In this document: positions 19,162-30,125 of the stretch, one piece after another
How positions within the stretch are numbered: position 1 is the first letter of the stretch
Layout of the letters: each line of letters begins with the position of its first letter
From: JBBPZA01 sp963728925
Lineage (GTDB): Bacteria > Actinomycetota > Thermoleophilia > Solirubrobacterales > Solirubrobacteraceae
Direction of reading: 5' to 3'
DNA: 64,000 bases
Assembly (NCBI GenBank): GCA_963728925.1
Contig: CAVSMB010000002.1
Span: 62,001-126,000, forward strand
The notes under the pieces: generated by a model
Database searches by the model: none
What the model was told of the DNA's origin: nothing
What the model saw: the letters and a program-made list of their open reading frames with translations, nothing else
Made by a program: the position numbers and the translations under genes

Positions 19162-19167
19162 TAGCCT
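19162..19167 (+). promoter_or_regulatory. Putative -10 element (TAGCCT) for the DUF4446 gene
   Basis: TAGCCT ends 7 bases before GTG 19175 with no Shine-Dalgarno between, consistent with a leaderless transcript. Confidence 0.4.
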
Positions 19168-19174
19168 GCGGGGC

Positions 19175-19705
19175 GTGGACGACCTTACCGGCACCGTCGG
19201 CATCGTCGCGCTCGCCGCGGGCGGGGTCGCTCTCGTGGCGCTCGCCACGACGGTCGCGCTTGCGCTGCAGCTGCGGCGCGTGCGCGCCGACCAGCGCGCC
19301 GTGCTCGGCGACCACGGCCGCGAGGACCTCGTCGCCCACGCGGCCGGGCTGGAGCGCGACTTCGTCGCCCTCAACGAGCAGGTGGGAAGCGCCGTCGATG
19401 GGCTCGCGGCGCGGATGGAGGTCGCCGAGGGCCGCATCGACGGCGCCTTCGCCTTCCGCGCGCTCGTCCGCTACGACGCCTACGGGGAGATGTCCGGGCG
19501 CCAGTCGGCGACGATCGCGCTGCTCGACGCGGCGCGCTCGGGCGTCGTGCTGACCTCGATCCACCACCGCGACCAGGCTCGCCTGTACGTGAAGCAGGTG
19601 CGCGAGGGCGCCGGCGAGATCGAGCTCTCGCCCGAGGAGGAGGACGCGGTGCGCCTCGCGGCGGAGGGCGACGCGCACCAGCCCGAGCAGCCGGCCGCCG
19701 GCTGA
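19175..19705 (+). CDS. DUF4446 family protein
   Basis: A 176-residue protein with one N-terminal membrane helix (about 8-31), a coiled-coil-prone segment (LERDFVALNEQV...) and the conserved core FRALVRYDAYGEMSGRQSAT with LLDAARSGVVLTSIHHRDQA. I recognise these from DUF4446. Function is unknown. The C-terminus is acidic. It lies 21 bases before pheA on the same strand and may be co-transcribed with it. Confidence 0.85.
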   Translation: MDDLTGTVGIVALAAGGVALVALATTVALALQLRRVRADQRAVLGDHGREDLVAHAAGLERDFVALNEQVGSAVDGLAARMEVAEGRIDGAFAFRALVRYDAYGEMSGRQSATIALLDAARSGVVLTSIHHRDQARLYVKQVREGAGEIELSPEEEDAVRLAAEGDAHQPEQPAAG

Positions 19706-19726
19706 GACTCCGGCCGGGCGCCCGAG

Positions 19727-20566
19727 ATGCGGATCGGCTACCTCGGCCCGGAGGGAACCTTCAGCCACGAGGCGCTCACCTCGTCGGCCGCCGCCGCGGC
19801 GGAGGGGACCGAGCTGGTGGCGCTGCCGACCATCTACGACACGGTCATGGCCGTCCACGAGGCAACGGCGGACCGCGCGCTCGTGCCGCTCGAGAACTCC
19901 CTCGAGGGCTCGGTGAACGCGACGCTCGACGCGCTCGCCTTCGAGACCGAGGACGTCGCGATCGTCGGCGAGCTCGTCCATCCGGTCCGCCACTGCCTGA
20001 TCGCGCGCACCCATCTCGAGCTCGAGGAGATCCGCACCGTCTACTCCCACCCGCAGGCCAACGGGCAGTGCGCGCGCTTCATCCGCACGCGCCTCGCCGG
20101 CGCGAGCGTCGTGTCGGTCTCCTCGACCGCCGACGCCGTCCGCATCGTGGCCGGTCTCGAGGAGCCCGCGGCCGCGCTGGCGACGAAGCTCTCCGCCGAG
20201 CTCTACGGCTGCGAGGTCCTGCGCGCCGGGGTCGAGGACGTCCCGGACAACGAGACCCGCTTCGTCTGGCTGGCCCGCGCCGGAACCGAGGTCGACCGCC
20301 ACGGGCCATGGAAGACCTCGCTCGTCTTCTGGGGCGTCGGCGCGCAGGAGCCGGGCTGGCTCGTCGGGTGCCTGTCCGAGTTCGCCTTCCGCGGGGTCAA
20401 CCTGACGAAGATCGAGTCGCGGCCGCGCAAGCAGGGCCTGGGCCGCTACATGTTCTTCGTCGACCTCGAGGGACGCGACGACGATCCGCCGGTCGCGGTC
20501 GCGCTCGAGGCCTTGGGCGGCAGGACCGAGGCCGTGCGCGTTATCGGCTCCTATCCGGCCGCGTGA
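19727..20566 (+). CDS. pheA: Prephenate dehydratase
   Basis: PheA converts prephenate to phenylpyruvate in phenylalanine synthesis. The 279-residue protein starts MRIGYLGPEGTFSHEA, contains PLENSLEGSVN and the catalytic NETRFVWL motif near residue 170-178, and ends in an ACT domain with GVNLTKIESRPRKQG that binds phenylalanine for feedback inhibition. The monofunctional form without chorismate mutase is normal for actinobacteria. No Shine-Dalgarno is obvious before the ATG. Confidence 0.95.
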   Translation: MRIGYLGPEGTFSHEALTSSAAAAAEGTELVALPTIYDTVMAVHEATADRALVPLENSLEGSVNATLDALAFETEDVAIVGELVHPVRHCLIARTHLELEEIRTVYSHPQANGQCARFIRTRLAGASVVSVSSTADAVRIVAGLEEPAAALATKLSAELYGCEVLRAGVEDVPDNETRFVWLARAGTEVDRHGPWKTSLVFWGVGAQEPGWLVGCLSEFAFRGVNLTKIESRPRKQGLGRYMFFVDLEGRDDDPPVAVALEALGGRTEAVRVIGSYPAA

Positions 20567-20650
20567 GAGGCCGCAGATCCGGCCGCGTGAGAGGCGCACG
20601 TTGGGCCGCGGGTGACGCCGCGAGGCGGCGGGGTCGGCTGCGCCCGCCGC

Positions 20651-20656
20651 TAGACT
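20651..20656 (+). promoter_or_regulatory. Putative -10 element (TAGACT) for the HNH gene
   Basis: TAGACT at 20651-20656 matches the hexamer before rpmH exactly. The HNH ATG lies 22 bases downstream, so this transcript would have a short leader rather than none. Confidence 0.4.
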
Positions 20657-20678
20657 CCGCGCTCGAGGCAGCCCTGCG

Positions 20679-21281
20679 ATGGCCGTGCACGTACCACCAG
20701 GCCCACTCCGGCCCGCGCCGCTCGACCAGCACCGGCGGCGTGGGTCGCTCCGCGTCGCGACGCAGACGCGGTGGTCGAACGGCCGGGTGCTCGTCCTCAA
20801 CGCGACCTTCGAGCCGATCAACGTGTGCACGGTGCGGCGTGCCACGGTCCTGCTCCTCAAGGAGAAGGCTGAGATCATCGAGCACGGCGCCTACGAGCTG
20901 CGCTCGACCTCGACGACCATGCCCCGCCCGATGGTCATCCGGCTCGTGGCCTACGTCCGCGTGCCCCGGGACACCCACCGCCGCAAGATCACCCGCCGCG
21001 CGGTCTTCGCCCGCGACCGGTGGGAATGCCAGTACTGCGGGGCGCGCTCGAACCTGACGGTCGACCACGTCGTGCCCCGCTCCAAGGGCGGCCCCTCGAG
21101 CTGGGAGAACATCGTCGCCTCCTGCGCGCCCTGCAACCGCCGCAAGGGCGACAAGCTCGCCCGTCACGTCGGCATGCACCTCAGGCGCCAGCCCCGCACC
21201 CCCAGTCCGCAGATCTTCATCCACGTGGCCTCGCCGACGATCCCGACTGCCTGGCGCCAATACCTCCCGGAAGCCGCCTGA
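20679..21281 (+). CDS. HNH endonuclease family protein
   Basis: A 200-residue protein. The N-terminal half contains VLVLNATFEPINVCTVRRA, typical of chromosomal actinobacterial HNH proteins. The C-terminal nuclease core has CQYCGARSNLTVDHVVPRS, SSWENIVASCAPCN and RKGDK, giving two zinc-binding CxxC pairs and the D-H-V...N catalytic positions. Such stand-alone genes are common and not part of a restriction system here. ATG 20679 is used; a GTG about 26 codons in is possible. A hairpin repeat starts 9 bases after the stop. Confidence 0.88.
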   Translation: MAVHVPPGPLRPAPLDQHRRRGSLRVATQTRWSNGRVLVLNATFEPINVCTVRRATVLLLKEKAEIIEHGAYELRSTSTTMPRPMVIRLVAYVRVPRDTHRRKITRRAVFARDRWECQYCGARSNLTVDHVVPRSKGGPSSWENIVASCAPCNRRKGDKLARHVGMHLRRQPRTPSPQIFIHVASPTIPTAWRQYLPEAA

Positions 21282-21289
21282 CCGGTGTC

Positions 21290-21367
21290 TTGACGCCTCC
21301 GGCGGCGTCCTCGGCCGCTCGCGTGCGGAGCACGCCACGCAACCTGCGTCCTTGCCGGAGACGTCAA
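21290..21367 (+). repeat. Dispersed hairpin repeat, copy 2
   Basis: The arms TTGACGCCTCCGGC (21290-21303) and 21354-21367 pair at 13 of 14 positions. The head repeats GGCGTCCTC, GCGTGC-GGA-GCACGC and GCGTCCTTGCC seen in the other two copies. It starts 9 bases after the HNH stop, so it may sit in the 3' untranslated region and act as a terminator or stabiliser. Confidence 0.85.
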
Positions 21368-21453
21368 TCCACAGCTCATCCGGCTTCCGGGCGCGTTTGC
21401 GGGTCTCGCCGGTATCGTTCGCCTGACGCGTGTGCTTGAATTTGGGCTACCAG

Positions 21454-21470
21454 AGAAAGGAGGTGGTCCG
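21454..21470 (+). promoter_or_regulatory. Extended Shine-Dalgarno nearly complementary to the 16S 3' end
   Basis: The 17 bases AGAAAGGAGGTGGTCCG match the complement of the usual 16S rRNA 3' terminus (AGAAAGGAGGTGATCCA) at 15 positions, far longer than the 5-7 pairs of other sites here. TTG 21474 lies 10 bases after the GGAGG core. Confidence 0.6.
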
Positions 21471-21473
21471 AAG

Positions 21474-21518
21474 TTGAGTGACAGTTTCTGCGGGACCCTG
21501 GAGGTGTCCGGCCGTTAG
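21474..21518 (+). CDS. Candidate 14-codon leader peptide
   Basis: The short frame TTG...TAG encodes LSDSFCGTLEVSGR and follows the extended Shine-Dalgarno at the right distance. A hairpin at 21638-21670 and a second small ORF at 21843 lie downstream. I do not recognise the peptide with certainty. It may be a leader ORF controlling the transcript, or the site may only load ribosomes onto a small RNA. Confidence 0.35.
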   Translation: MSDSFCGTLEVSGR

Positions 21519-21637
21519 GCAGGCGGCTGGCCCCGCGTAGCGGAATCCGCGCCGCGACACCCCCGTAGCCGGCACCGGGATTCGTCCCTCCGGTGCAGCG
21601 CCAGCCGGCGGCGGGCCATGCCAGCCAAATGAGTTGC

Positions 21638-21670
21638 GAAGGGCGTCCAGTGGTCGACCGGGCGCCCTTC
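21638..21670 (+). terminator. Terminator-like hairpin
   Basis: GAAGGGCG (21638-21645) pairs perfectly with CGCCCTTC (21663-21670). The U-tract is weak (GTCGTTCTC). It would end or attenuate a transcript of about 200 bases covering the leader peptide. Confidence 0.4.
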
Positions 21671-21842
21671 GTCGTTCTCGCGCAAAGGCGCGCAAGGGCC
21701 GCAGTCGGCCCCGTCCTTGGCTCGGGGATCGCTCGCGACCCTGAATCGCTCGGCAGGTTTCGCCCCCCGCCGGTGTCCTGGTCTGTGTAGGGGCCCCGAC
21801 ACTGCGAACGGGCCACCGCACCGAGCGAACGGAGGCCCGATC

Positions 21843-22025
21843 ATGGTTGCGCCCATCGTCACGGAGATCCGCCGGCACGGACAGGTTTCGGTCTGGCGCT
21901 CTGGTCGGCATGGACAGGTTGCCGCGCCGCGCTCACAGCGCGAAGTGGTCATCCGCTCGCCACTCACCTGCCCGGCGAACGATCGACTTCACACGCACGG
22001 AGGGGACGCAGGCACTCGTCCCTGA
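21843..22025 (+). CDS. Candidate small ORF, 60 residues, unknown function
   Basis: ATG 21843 follows GGAGG (21831-21835) at 7-base spacing. The product starts MVAPIVTEIRRHGQV and carries RHGQV twice, from a direct DNA repeat of about 15 bases. There is no recognisable domain. The 21282-22230 gap otherwise holds the hairpin repeat, the long Shine-Dalgarno and its hairpin; nothing else is supported. Codon usage cannot settle whether this is translated. Confidence 0.3.
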   Translation: MVAPIVTEIRRHGQVSVWRSGRHGQVAAPRSQREVVIRSPLTCPANDRLHTHGGDAGTRP

Positions 22026-22230
22026 CACACCAGCTGGCGATCGTGCGCCAGGGCGACGTGCTGCGGGACGCCGCGGCCACGCGCCCAGCGGCCAGCCAGC
22101 GCGTCACGGGCAACTCCGCGCGCGATCCTGGTGGTGCTCCTCACGCGATGGCGGCGACGGAATCGGTCCGGCGTCGCAACGTGCCTGCTCTCAGGCGGGC
22201 CTTCGGTCGGTAAGCGGTCCGCGCCGGCCG

Positions 22231-24858
22231 TCAGGAGTCGTCGCCGTCGCGGGCGCGGCCCCCGTTGGCGCCAGGCTCGCCATCGGCGTCGGAGCCGGCG
22301 TCGCGCTCTGGTGACGCGCCGTTGCCGTCCGTGACCGCCTCGCCCTCGATCGAGCCGTCCGCGCTCACCGAGGCAGGGCCGTCGGGCTCCCCGACCACCA
22401 CGGCGCCCTCGGCCTCGGACTCGACCACGAGCGCCACCGCGCTCACACGATCGTCGTCGCGGACGTTCATGAGGCGCACGCCCTGGGCGGGCCGGCCGGT
22501 CTGGCGGATGCCCTTGACGCTGATGCGCTGGACCATCCCGTGCTCGGAGATGAACACGAGCTCCTGGTGGGGGCGAACGACCAGTGCGGCGGCGAGCCCG
22601 CCGCGGCGCTCGGAGAACTTGATCGTCGTCACGCCCTTGGCGCCGCGGCTCGTCTTGCGGTACTGGTCGACCGGCGTGCGCTTGCCGAAGCCGTTCTCGG
22701 TCGCGACGAGCACCTCCTGGTCGTCGCGGGCGACGTCCATCGTGAGGACCGCGTTGTCCTTGCCGGTGATGTTCATGCCCCGCACGCCCGAGGTGTCGCG
22801 GCCCATGGCTCGCACGTCGGCCTCGCTGAAGCGCACCGCCAGCCCCTCGCGCGAGACCATGAGGATCTCGTCGCCGTCGGAGATGCGCCGCACGGCCACG
22901 AGCTCGTCGTCGTCGCGGATGTTGATGGCGATGATCCCGTCGGCCTTGATCGGCGTGTTGTAGAGGCCGAACTCCGTCTTCTTCACGGTGCCGAAGCGCG
23001 TCGCGAAGACGAGGTAGGGCGACTCGGAGAAGTCGCGGGTCGAGAGCACCGACTGCACGCGCTCGCCCTCGCGGAGCGGAAGCAGGTTGACCAGCGCGCG
23101 GCCCTTCGCGGTGCGCTGGGACTCGGGCAGCTCGTAGACCTTGAGCCGGTAGACCTTGCCGCGGTTGGTGAAGAACAGCAGGTAGTCGTGGGTCGAGCAC
23201 ACGAAGAGGTGCTCGATGAAGTCGCCGTCCTTCATGTCCATCCCGGTCACCCCGACCCCGCCACGGCGCTGCTGGCGGTACGTGGCGAGCGGCAGCGACT
23301 TCACGTACCCCGACTTGGTGATCGTGATGACCATCTGCTGGTCGGCGATCAGGTCCTCGATGTCGATCTCGCCCTCGGCGTGGGTGATCTGGGTGCGGCG
23401 CTCGTCGCCGAAGCGCTCGGTGATCTCGCCGAGCTCCTCCTTGATGATGTCGAGCACGCGGCGCTCGTCGCCGAGGATCTCGCGCAGCTCGGAGATGAGC
23501 TCCATCTTGTCCGCGTACTCGGTGCGGATCGCCCCCGACTCCAGGGCCGTGAGCTGGGCGAGGCGCAGATCGAGAATCGCGTTGGCCTGGATGACCGAGA
23601 GCTCGAAGCGCTCGATCAGCTGGGTGCGCGCCGTCTCGCGGTCGCGCGAGGCGCGGATCAACTCGATCACCGCATCGAGGTTGTCGAGCGCGATGAGGTA
23701 CCCCTCGAGCACGTGCGCGCGAGCCTCGGCCTTGCGCAGGTCGTAGGCGGTCCGGCGCGTGACGACCGCGCGCTGGTGCTCGACGTAGGCCGCGATCGCA
23801 TCGCGGAGCGAGAGGGTCTTGGGGACGCCGTCGACCAGCGCGACCATGTTCACGCCGAACGTGGTCTGCATCGGCGTGTGCTTGAAGAGCTTGTTGAGGA
23901 CGACCTTGGGGATCTGGTCGCGCTTGAGCTCGATGACCACGCGCATGCCGCGCTTGTCCGAGAGGTCCTTGATGTCGGAGATCTCGGTGATCTTCTTGTC
24001 GTGGACGAGGTCGGCGATCTTCGCGATCAAGCCGCTCTCGCCGCCCTTCTTGACCATCCACGGCAGCTCGGTGACGACGATCGCCTCCTTGCCGTGCGAC
24101 AGCGGCTCGATGTGCGCCCGCGCCTGCACACGCACACGCCCGCGCCCCGTCTCGTAGGCGTCGCGGATGCCCTGCTTGCCGAGGATCACGCCGCCCGTCG
24201 GGAAGTCCGGGCCCTTGACGTGCTTCATGAGGCGGGCGACGTCGACGTGCGGATCGTCGATGTAGGCGACGACCGCGGCGGAGATCTCGCGCAGGTTGTG
24301 GGGCGGGATGTTCGTCGCCATGCCCACGGCGATGCCCTGCGAGCCGTTGACCAGCAGGTTGGGGAAGCGGCTCGGGAGGACGAGAGGCTCCTGCGTACGC
24401 CCGTCGTAATTCGGGACGAAGTCGACGGTGTCGGAGTCCAGGTCACGGAGCATCTCCGTGGCCATCCGCGACAGCCGCGCCTCGGTGTAGCGCATGGCAG
24501 CCGCGGGGTCGTCGTCGATCGAGCCGAAGTTGCCCTGCCCGTCGGCGAGCAGGTAGCGCATCGAGAAGTCCTGGGCGAGGCGCACGAGCGTGTCGTAGAT
24601 CGGCGAGTCGCCGTGCGGGTGGTAGTTGCCCATCACGTCGCCGACGATGCGAGCGCACTTCGCGTACGGGCGGTTGGGCTGCATCCCCGCCTCGTTCATC
24701 GCGTAGAGCACGCGGCGGTGGACGGGCTTCAGGCCGTCGCGCGCGTCGGGCAGCGCGCGCCCGACGATCACCGACATGGCGTAGTCGAGGTAGGAGGACT
24801 TCATCTCCTCCTCGAGCCCGCGCGGCTCGATGTTGCCTGTCAGCTGCTCGATGGCCAT
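22231..24858 (-). CDS. gyrA: DNA gyrase subunit A
   Basis: GyrA breaks and rejoins DNA in negative supercoiling. The 875-residue protein has active-site Tyr124 in AAMRYTEARLS. The quinolone-determining segment is HPHGDSPIYDTLVRLAQ with Ser85 and Asp89, the susceptible-type residues. The C-terminal beta-pinwheel begins around QRRGGVG, a variant of the GyrA box QRRGGKG with Val for Lys. The last 80 residues are an acidic Gly/Asp-rich tail. A GGAAAGGGGG site precedes the ATG, 21 bases after gyrB. Confidence 0.97.
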   Translation of the reverse strand: MAIEQLTGNIEPRGLEEEMKSSYLDYAMSVIVGRALPDARDGLKPVHRRVLYAMNEAGMQPNRPYAKCARIVGDVMGNYHPHGDSPIYDTLVRLAQDFSMRYLLADGQGNFGSIDDDPAAAMRYTEARLSRMATEMLRDLDSDTVDFVPNYDGRTQEPLVLPSRFPNLLVNGSQGIAVGMATNIPPHNLREISAAVVAYIDDPHVDVARLMKHVKGPDFPTGGVILGKQGIRDAYETGRGRVRVQARAHIEPLSHGKEAIVVTELPWMVKKGGESGLIAKIADLVHDKKITEISDIKDLSDKRGMRVVIELKRDQIPKVVLNKLFKHTPMQTTFGVNMVALVDGVPKTLSLRDAIAAYVEHQRAVVTRRTAYDLRKAEARAHVLEGYLIALDNLDAVIELIRASRDRETARTQLIERFELSVIQANAILDLRLAQLTALESGAIRTEYADKMELISELREILGDERRVLDIIKEELGEITERFGDERRTQITHAEGEIDIEDLIADQQMVITITKSGYVKSLPLATYRQQRRGGVGVTGMDMKDGDFIEHLFVCSTHDYLLFFTNRGKVYRLKVYELPESQRTAKGRALVNLLPLREGERVQSVLSTRDFSESPYLVFATRFGTVKKTEFGLYNTPIKADGIIAINIRDDDELVAVRRISDGDEILMVSREGLAVRFSEADVRAMGRDTSGVRGMNITGKDNAVLTMDVARDDQEVLVATENGFGKRTPVDQYRKTSRGAKGVTTIKFSERRGGLAAALVVRPHQELVFISEHGMVQRISVKGIRQTGRPAQGVRLMNVRDDDRVSAVALVVESEAEGAVVVGEPDGPASVSADGSIEGEAVTDGNGASPERDAGSDADGEPGANGGRARDGDDS

Positions 24859-24879
24859 GTGGTCAGCGCACCCCCTTTC

Positions 24880-27288
<2,409 letters not shown>

Positions 27289-27509
27289 AGGGTCTCCGTT
27301 CAGACACGAAGCCCCGACGCCGCATCAGATCGATACACGGGTCGGGGCGCCAACTTCCAAGCGTCATAAGAATAGCACAGCGACCCCCCCGACCTCCGCC
27401 CTCAATGCCACATAAATCCCTGCAAAAGCGCGAAAATGACGCAGGCGTCGCGCAGCTCCCCCGGCCGCTGCGAATGGGGCCGCGCGGCCGACACCGCCGC
27501 CGCTGCTCA

Positions 27510-27575
27510 CATCGCGGCCCTTGCGCCACCAGGCAGCGCTCTCATCGCGGCCCTTGCGCCACCACACAGCGCAGC
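27510..27575. repeat. 33-bp tandem duplication at the 3' end of the DUF721 gene
   Basis: A 22-base string is identical at 27510-27531 and 27543-27564. On the minus strand it encodes VAQGPR at the end of the DUF721 protein and then again just after its stop codon. This is a recent duplication of the gene's last codons. Confidence 0.75.
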
Positions 27576-27844
27576 GAGCGGACCGCGTCGCCTCCCAGCA
27601 CGGCGTTGAGGCGCCGCGTGATGTCGGGGGCCATCAGGTCGAGCTCCTGCGCCCACACGGAGGACCGGCACGCCACCCTGAGGACACCGCCGCGCTCGGC
27701 CGCCGGCACCGCCTGGCGGGCGATCGCGGCGCCGACCACGCCCGGCCATGCCGCCTGAACCGCGGCGAGCGTCGTGGGGGGCGCGAGGCGATCGCGGAGG
27801 TCGTCGAGCGCGAGGGCGATCGGGCGTGGCGCGCGGCGCCTCAC
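27542..27844 (-). CDS. DUF721 / DciA-like protein
   Basis: A 100-residue protein of the DUF721 family, whose characterised member DciA loads the replicative helicase. Visible core: AWPGVVGAAIARQAVP, GVLRVACRSSVWAQELDLM and LNAVLGG. It overlaps the recF stop by four bases (GTGA) and is followed by gyrB. This recF-DUF721-gyrB order is standard in actinobacteria. It lacks the long N-terminal extension seen in some homologues. Confidence 0.85.
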   Translation of the reverse strand: MRRRAPRPIALALDDLRDRLAPPTTLAAVQAAWPGVVGAAIARQAVPAAERGGVLRVACRSSVWAQELDLMAPDITRRLNAVLGGDAVRSLRCVVAQGPR

Positions 27845-28962
27845 GCCGCGGCCCGCCCGGCGTCGCCGTCGCGGACGGCGACCACGGTGCTCTCCGCGAC
27901 CGCCAGGCGCGTGGTCAACGGGTCCTCGAGCCCCGGGACCAGCGACGGGTCCGCGGTGGTCACGACGCTCTGGCCGCCGTCGCGCAGCAGGGCGAGCAGC
28001 CGCGCCCGGCGGTCGGGATCGAGCTCGGAGAGAACGTCGTCGAGCAGCATCAGCGGCGGCGTCCCGCGCGTGCCCGCCAGCGCGCCACGCTCGGCGAGCA
28101 GCAGGGCGAGCAGGGCGAGGCGCTGCTGGCCCTGGGACCCGTAGGTGCGCAGGTCGCGGCCGGCTCGGGTGAGGGCGAGGTCGTCGCGGTGCGGTCCGTG
28201 ACCAGTGAAGCCGCGCTGCACGTCGCCGGACACCCGGTCGGAGAGCTCGGCAGCGAGCTCTTCCGCGTCCTGGGCCCGCGAGCGCGGTCGATACCCGAGC
28301 CGCGCCTCGCCGTCGAGCCCCAGCTCCTCCGCGCGCTGCGCGAACGGCGCCGCGAGCTCCTCGACCGCCGCGGCGCGGTCCGCCATGAGCCCGACGCCGT
28401 GGCGCGCCAGCTCGAGGTCCCAGGCGGGCAGTGAGGACGGCGAGGCCAGCCCGGCGCGGATGCGGCCGAGCAGCGCGTTGCGCTGGGTCAGCGCGCGGCC
28501 GTACGCTCGTCGGGTTCCCGCCCGCGCAGGCCACAGCGCGGCGACGACCTGGTCGAGGTGCGCGCGGCGACCCGCCGGCAGGCCCTTGACGAGCTCGAGC
28601 CGGTCGGGCAGGAACACGGCGACGAGCGGTCGCGCCGGCTCGTCGAGCAGGCGGTCGACGGGGCGTCCGTCGAGGCGCACGTGTTTGGGCCCCGATGCCT
28701 CGAGCGCGACCGACAGCGCGTGCGGGCCGTCCGCCGCCTCGACCTCCGCCTCCACGCGGGCGACCTTCTCGCCGAAGCGGATGGCCTCGCGCTCGTTGGA
28801 GGTCCGGCACGAGCGCGAGGTGCACGCGAGGTAGAGCGCCTCGACGAGGTTGGTCTTCCCCGCCCCGTTGCGGCCGTGCACGACCGTGACCCCCCGCCCC
28901 AGCTCCACCTCGGCCGCGCGGTAGCTGCGGAAGTCGCGCAGGGAGAGGCGCGTGACGAGCAC
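27841..28962 (-). CDS. recF: DNA replication/repair protein RecF
   Basis: RecF helps load RecA at gaps on single-stranded DNA. The 373-residue SMC-like ATPase has LRDFRSYRAAEVEL, the Walker A GRNGAGKTNLVEALY, the signature YGSQGQQRLALLALLLAE and Walker B PPLMLLDDVLSELD. It begins 6 bases after the dnaN stop and overlaps the DUF721 gene. Confidence 0.96.
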   Translation of the reverse strand: MLVTRLSLRDFRSYRAAEVELGRGVTVVHGRNGAGKTNLVEALYLACTSRSCRTSNEREAIRFGEKVARVEAEVEAADGPHALSVALEASGPKHVRLDGRPVDRLLDEPARPLVAVFLPDRLELVKGLPAGRRAHLDQVVAALWPARAGTRRAYGRALTQRNALLGRIRAGLASPSSLPAWDLELARHGVGLMADRAAAVEELAAPFAQRAEELGLDGEARLGYRPRSRAQDAEELAAELSDRVSGDVQRGFTGHGPHRDDLALTRAGRDLRTYGSQGQQRLALLALLLAERGALAGTRGTPPLMLLDDVLSELDPDRRARLLALLRDGGQSVVTTADPSLVPGLEDPLTTRLAVAESTVVAVRDGDAGRAAA

Positions 28963-28968
28963 CGTGGC

Positions 28969-30078
28969 TCAGACGTTCAACCGGATCGGCATGATGAGGT
29001 AGAGGAAGCCGCTCTCGTCGCCGGCCTCGATCAGCCCGGGCCGCAGGGGGTTGATGAGCTTCAGGACGAGCTGCTCGGCGTCCACGCTCTCCAGCCCGTC
29101 GCGCAGGAACTCGGGGTTGAAGCCGATCTCCAGCCCGTCGCCGTGGAACGGGACGGGCAGCGTCTCGCGCGCTTCGCCGACGTCGGGGGTCTGTGCCGAG
29201 ATCGTGACCTCGCCCTCGGCGAAGGCGAGCCGCAGCGGCGCGTTCTTCTGCGCCAGCAGGCTGATGCGGCGCACCACGTCGGTCAGCTCGGCGGCGTCGA
29301 GGCGCAGCTCGTGCTCGTAGGCCTCGGGCAGCAGCTGGCGGTAGTTGGGGAACTGGCCGTCGATGAGTCGCGAGGAGAGCACGATGCCGTCCACGCGGAA
29401 CAGGACCTGGTTGTCGCGCACGCTGACCGACAGCCGCTCGGCGTCGGCCTGCTGACCCACCCGTGCCAGCTCCTGGAGCGCCCGGGCCGGCACGTTGGCC
29501 TCGAAGTCACCCTCGAGCGGCGCCTCGAGGCGCGTCTCCTTGACGCTCAGTCGGTAGCTGTCGGTCGCGACCATGCGCAGCTCGCTGCCGGCCGCCGACA
29601 CGAGGATGCCGGTCAGGATCGGTCGCGTCTCGTCTCGCGACGCGGAGCGCGCGACGCGATTGACCGTTGCCACGAACTCGCGGGCGGGGACCTCGACGGT
29701 GGCGGCCTCGCCGACCTCGGGGAACGGCGGGAAGTCCTCCGCCCGCAGCGTGCGGATGTGGAAGGTGGCTCCACCCGAGCGCAGCTCCACGTCCTGCTCG
29801 GCGCTGCGCAGCTCGAGCGAGACGCTGGACGCCGGGAGGGCACGGACGACGTCGAGGAGCAGGCGCCCGGGCAGCACGGCGACGCCGTCTGTCGCGATCT
29901 GCGCCTCGAGCGGGACGCGCAGGCCGACCTCCATGTCGGTCCCGCGCAGCTCGGCGGCGCCGTCGCCCGCGCGGACCTGGATCCCCGACAGCGCCTGCAC
30001 GGGCGAGCGGGTCGTCGCCACGCGAGTGACGGCCTGGAGGTCGGCGAGCAATGCGTCGCGGGAGGTCTCGAGCTTCAC
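28969..30078 (-). CDS. dnaN: DNA polymerase III sliding clamp (beta subunit)
   Basis: The beta clamp tethers the polymerase to DNA. The 369-residue protein ends in GFLYLIMPIRL, the conserved clamp C-terminus, and contains VATDSYRLSVKE and GQFPNYRQLLP. GTG 30078 (VKLETSRDALLADL) fits the family's N-terminus; an ATG 11 codons upstream is in frame but would add an unrelated Thr/Pro stretch. The spacer to dnaA contains DnaA-box-like sites. Confidence 0.96.
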   Translation of the reverse strand: MKLETSRDALLADLQAVTRVATTRSPVQALSGIQVRAGDGAAELRGTDMEVGLRVPLEAQIATDGVAVLPGRLLLDVVRALPASSVSLELRSAEQDVELRSGGATFHIRTLRAEDFPPFPEVGEAATVEVPAREFVATVNRVARSASRDETRPILTGILVSAAGSELRMVATDSYRLSVKETRLEAPLEGDFEANVPARALQELARVGQQADAERLSVSVRDNQVLFRVDGIVLSSRLIDGQFPNYRQLLPEAYEHELRLDAAELTDVVRRISLLAQKNAPLRLAFAEGEVTISAQTPDVGEARETLPVPFHGDGLEIGFNPEFLRDGLESVDAEQLVLKLINPLRPGLIEAGDESGFLYLIMPIRLNV

Positions 30079-30125
30079 TATGGATACCTCTGGAGTTGGA
30101 GTCGAAGTCATAGGGGGTGTTGGGT

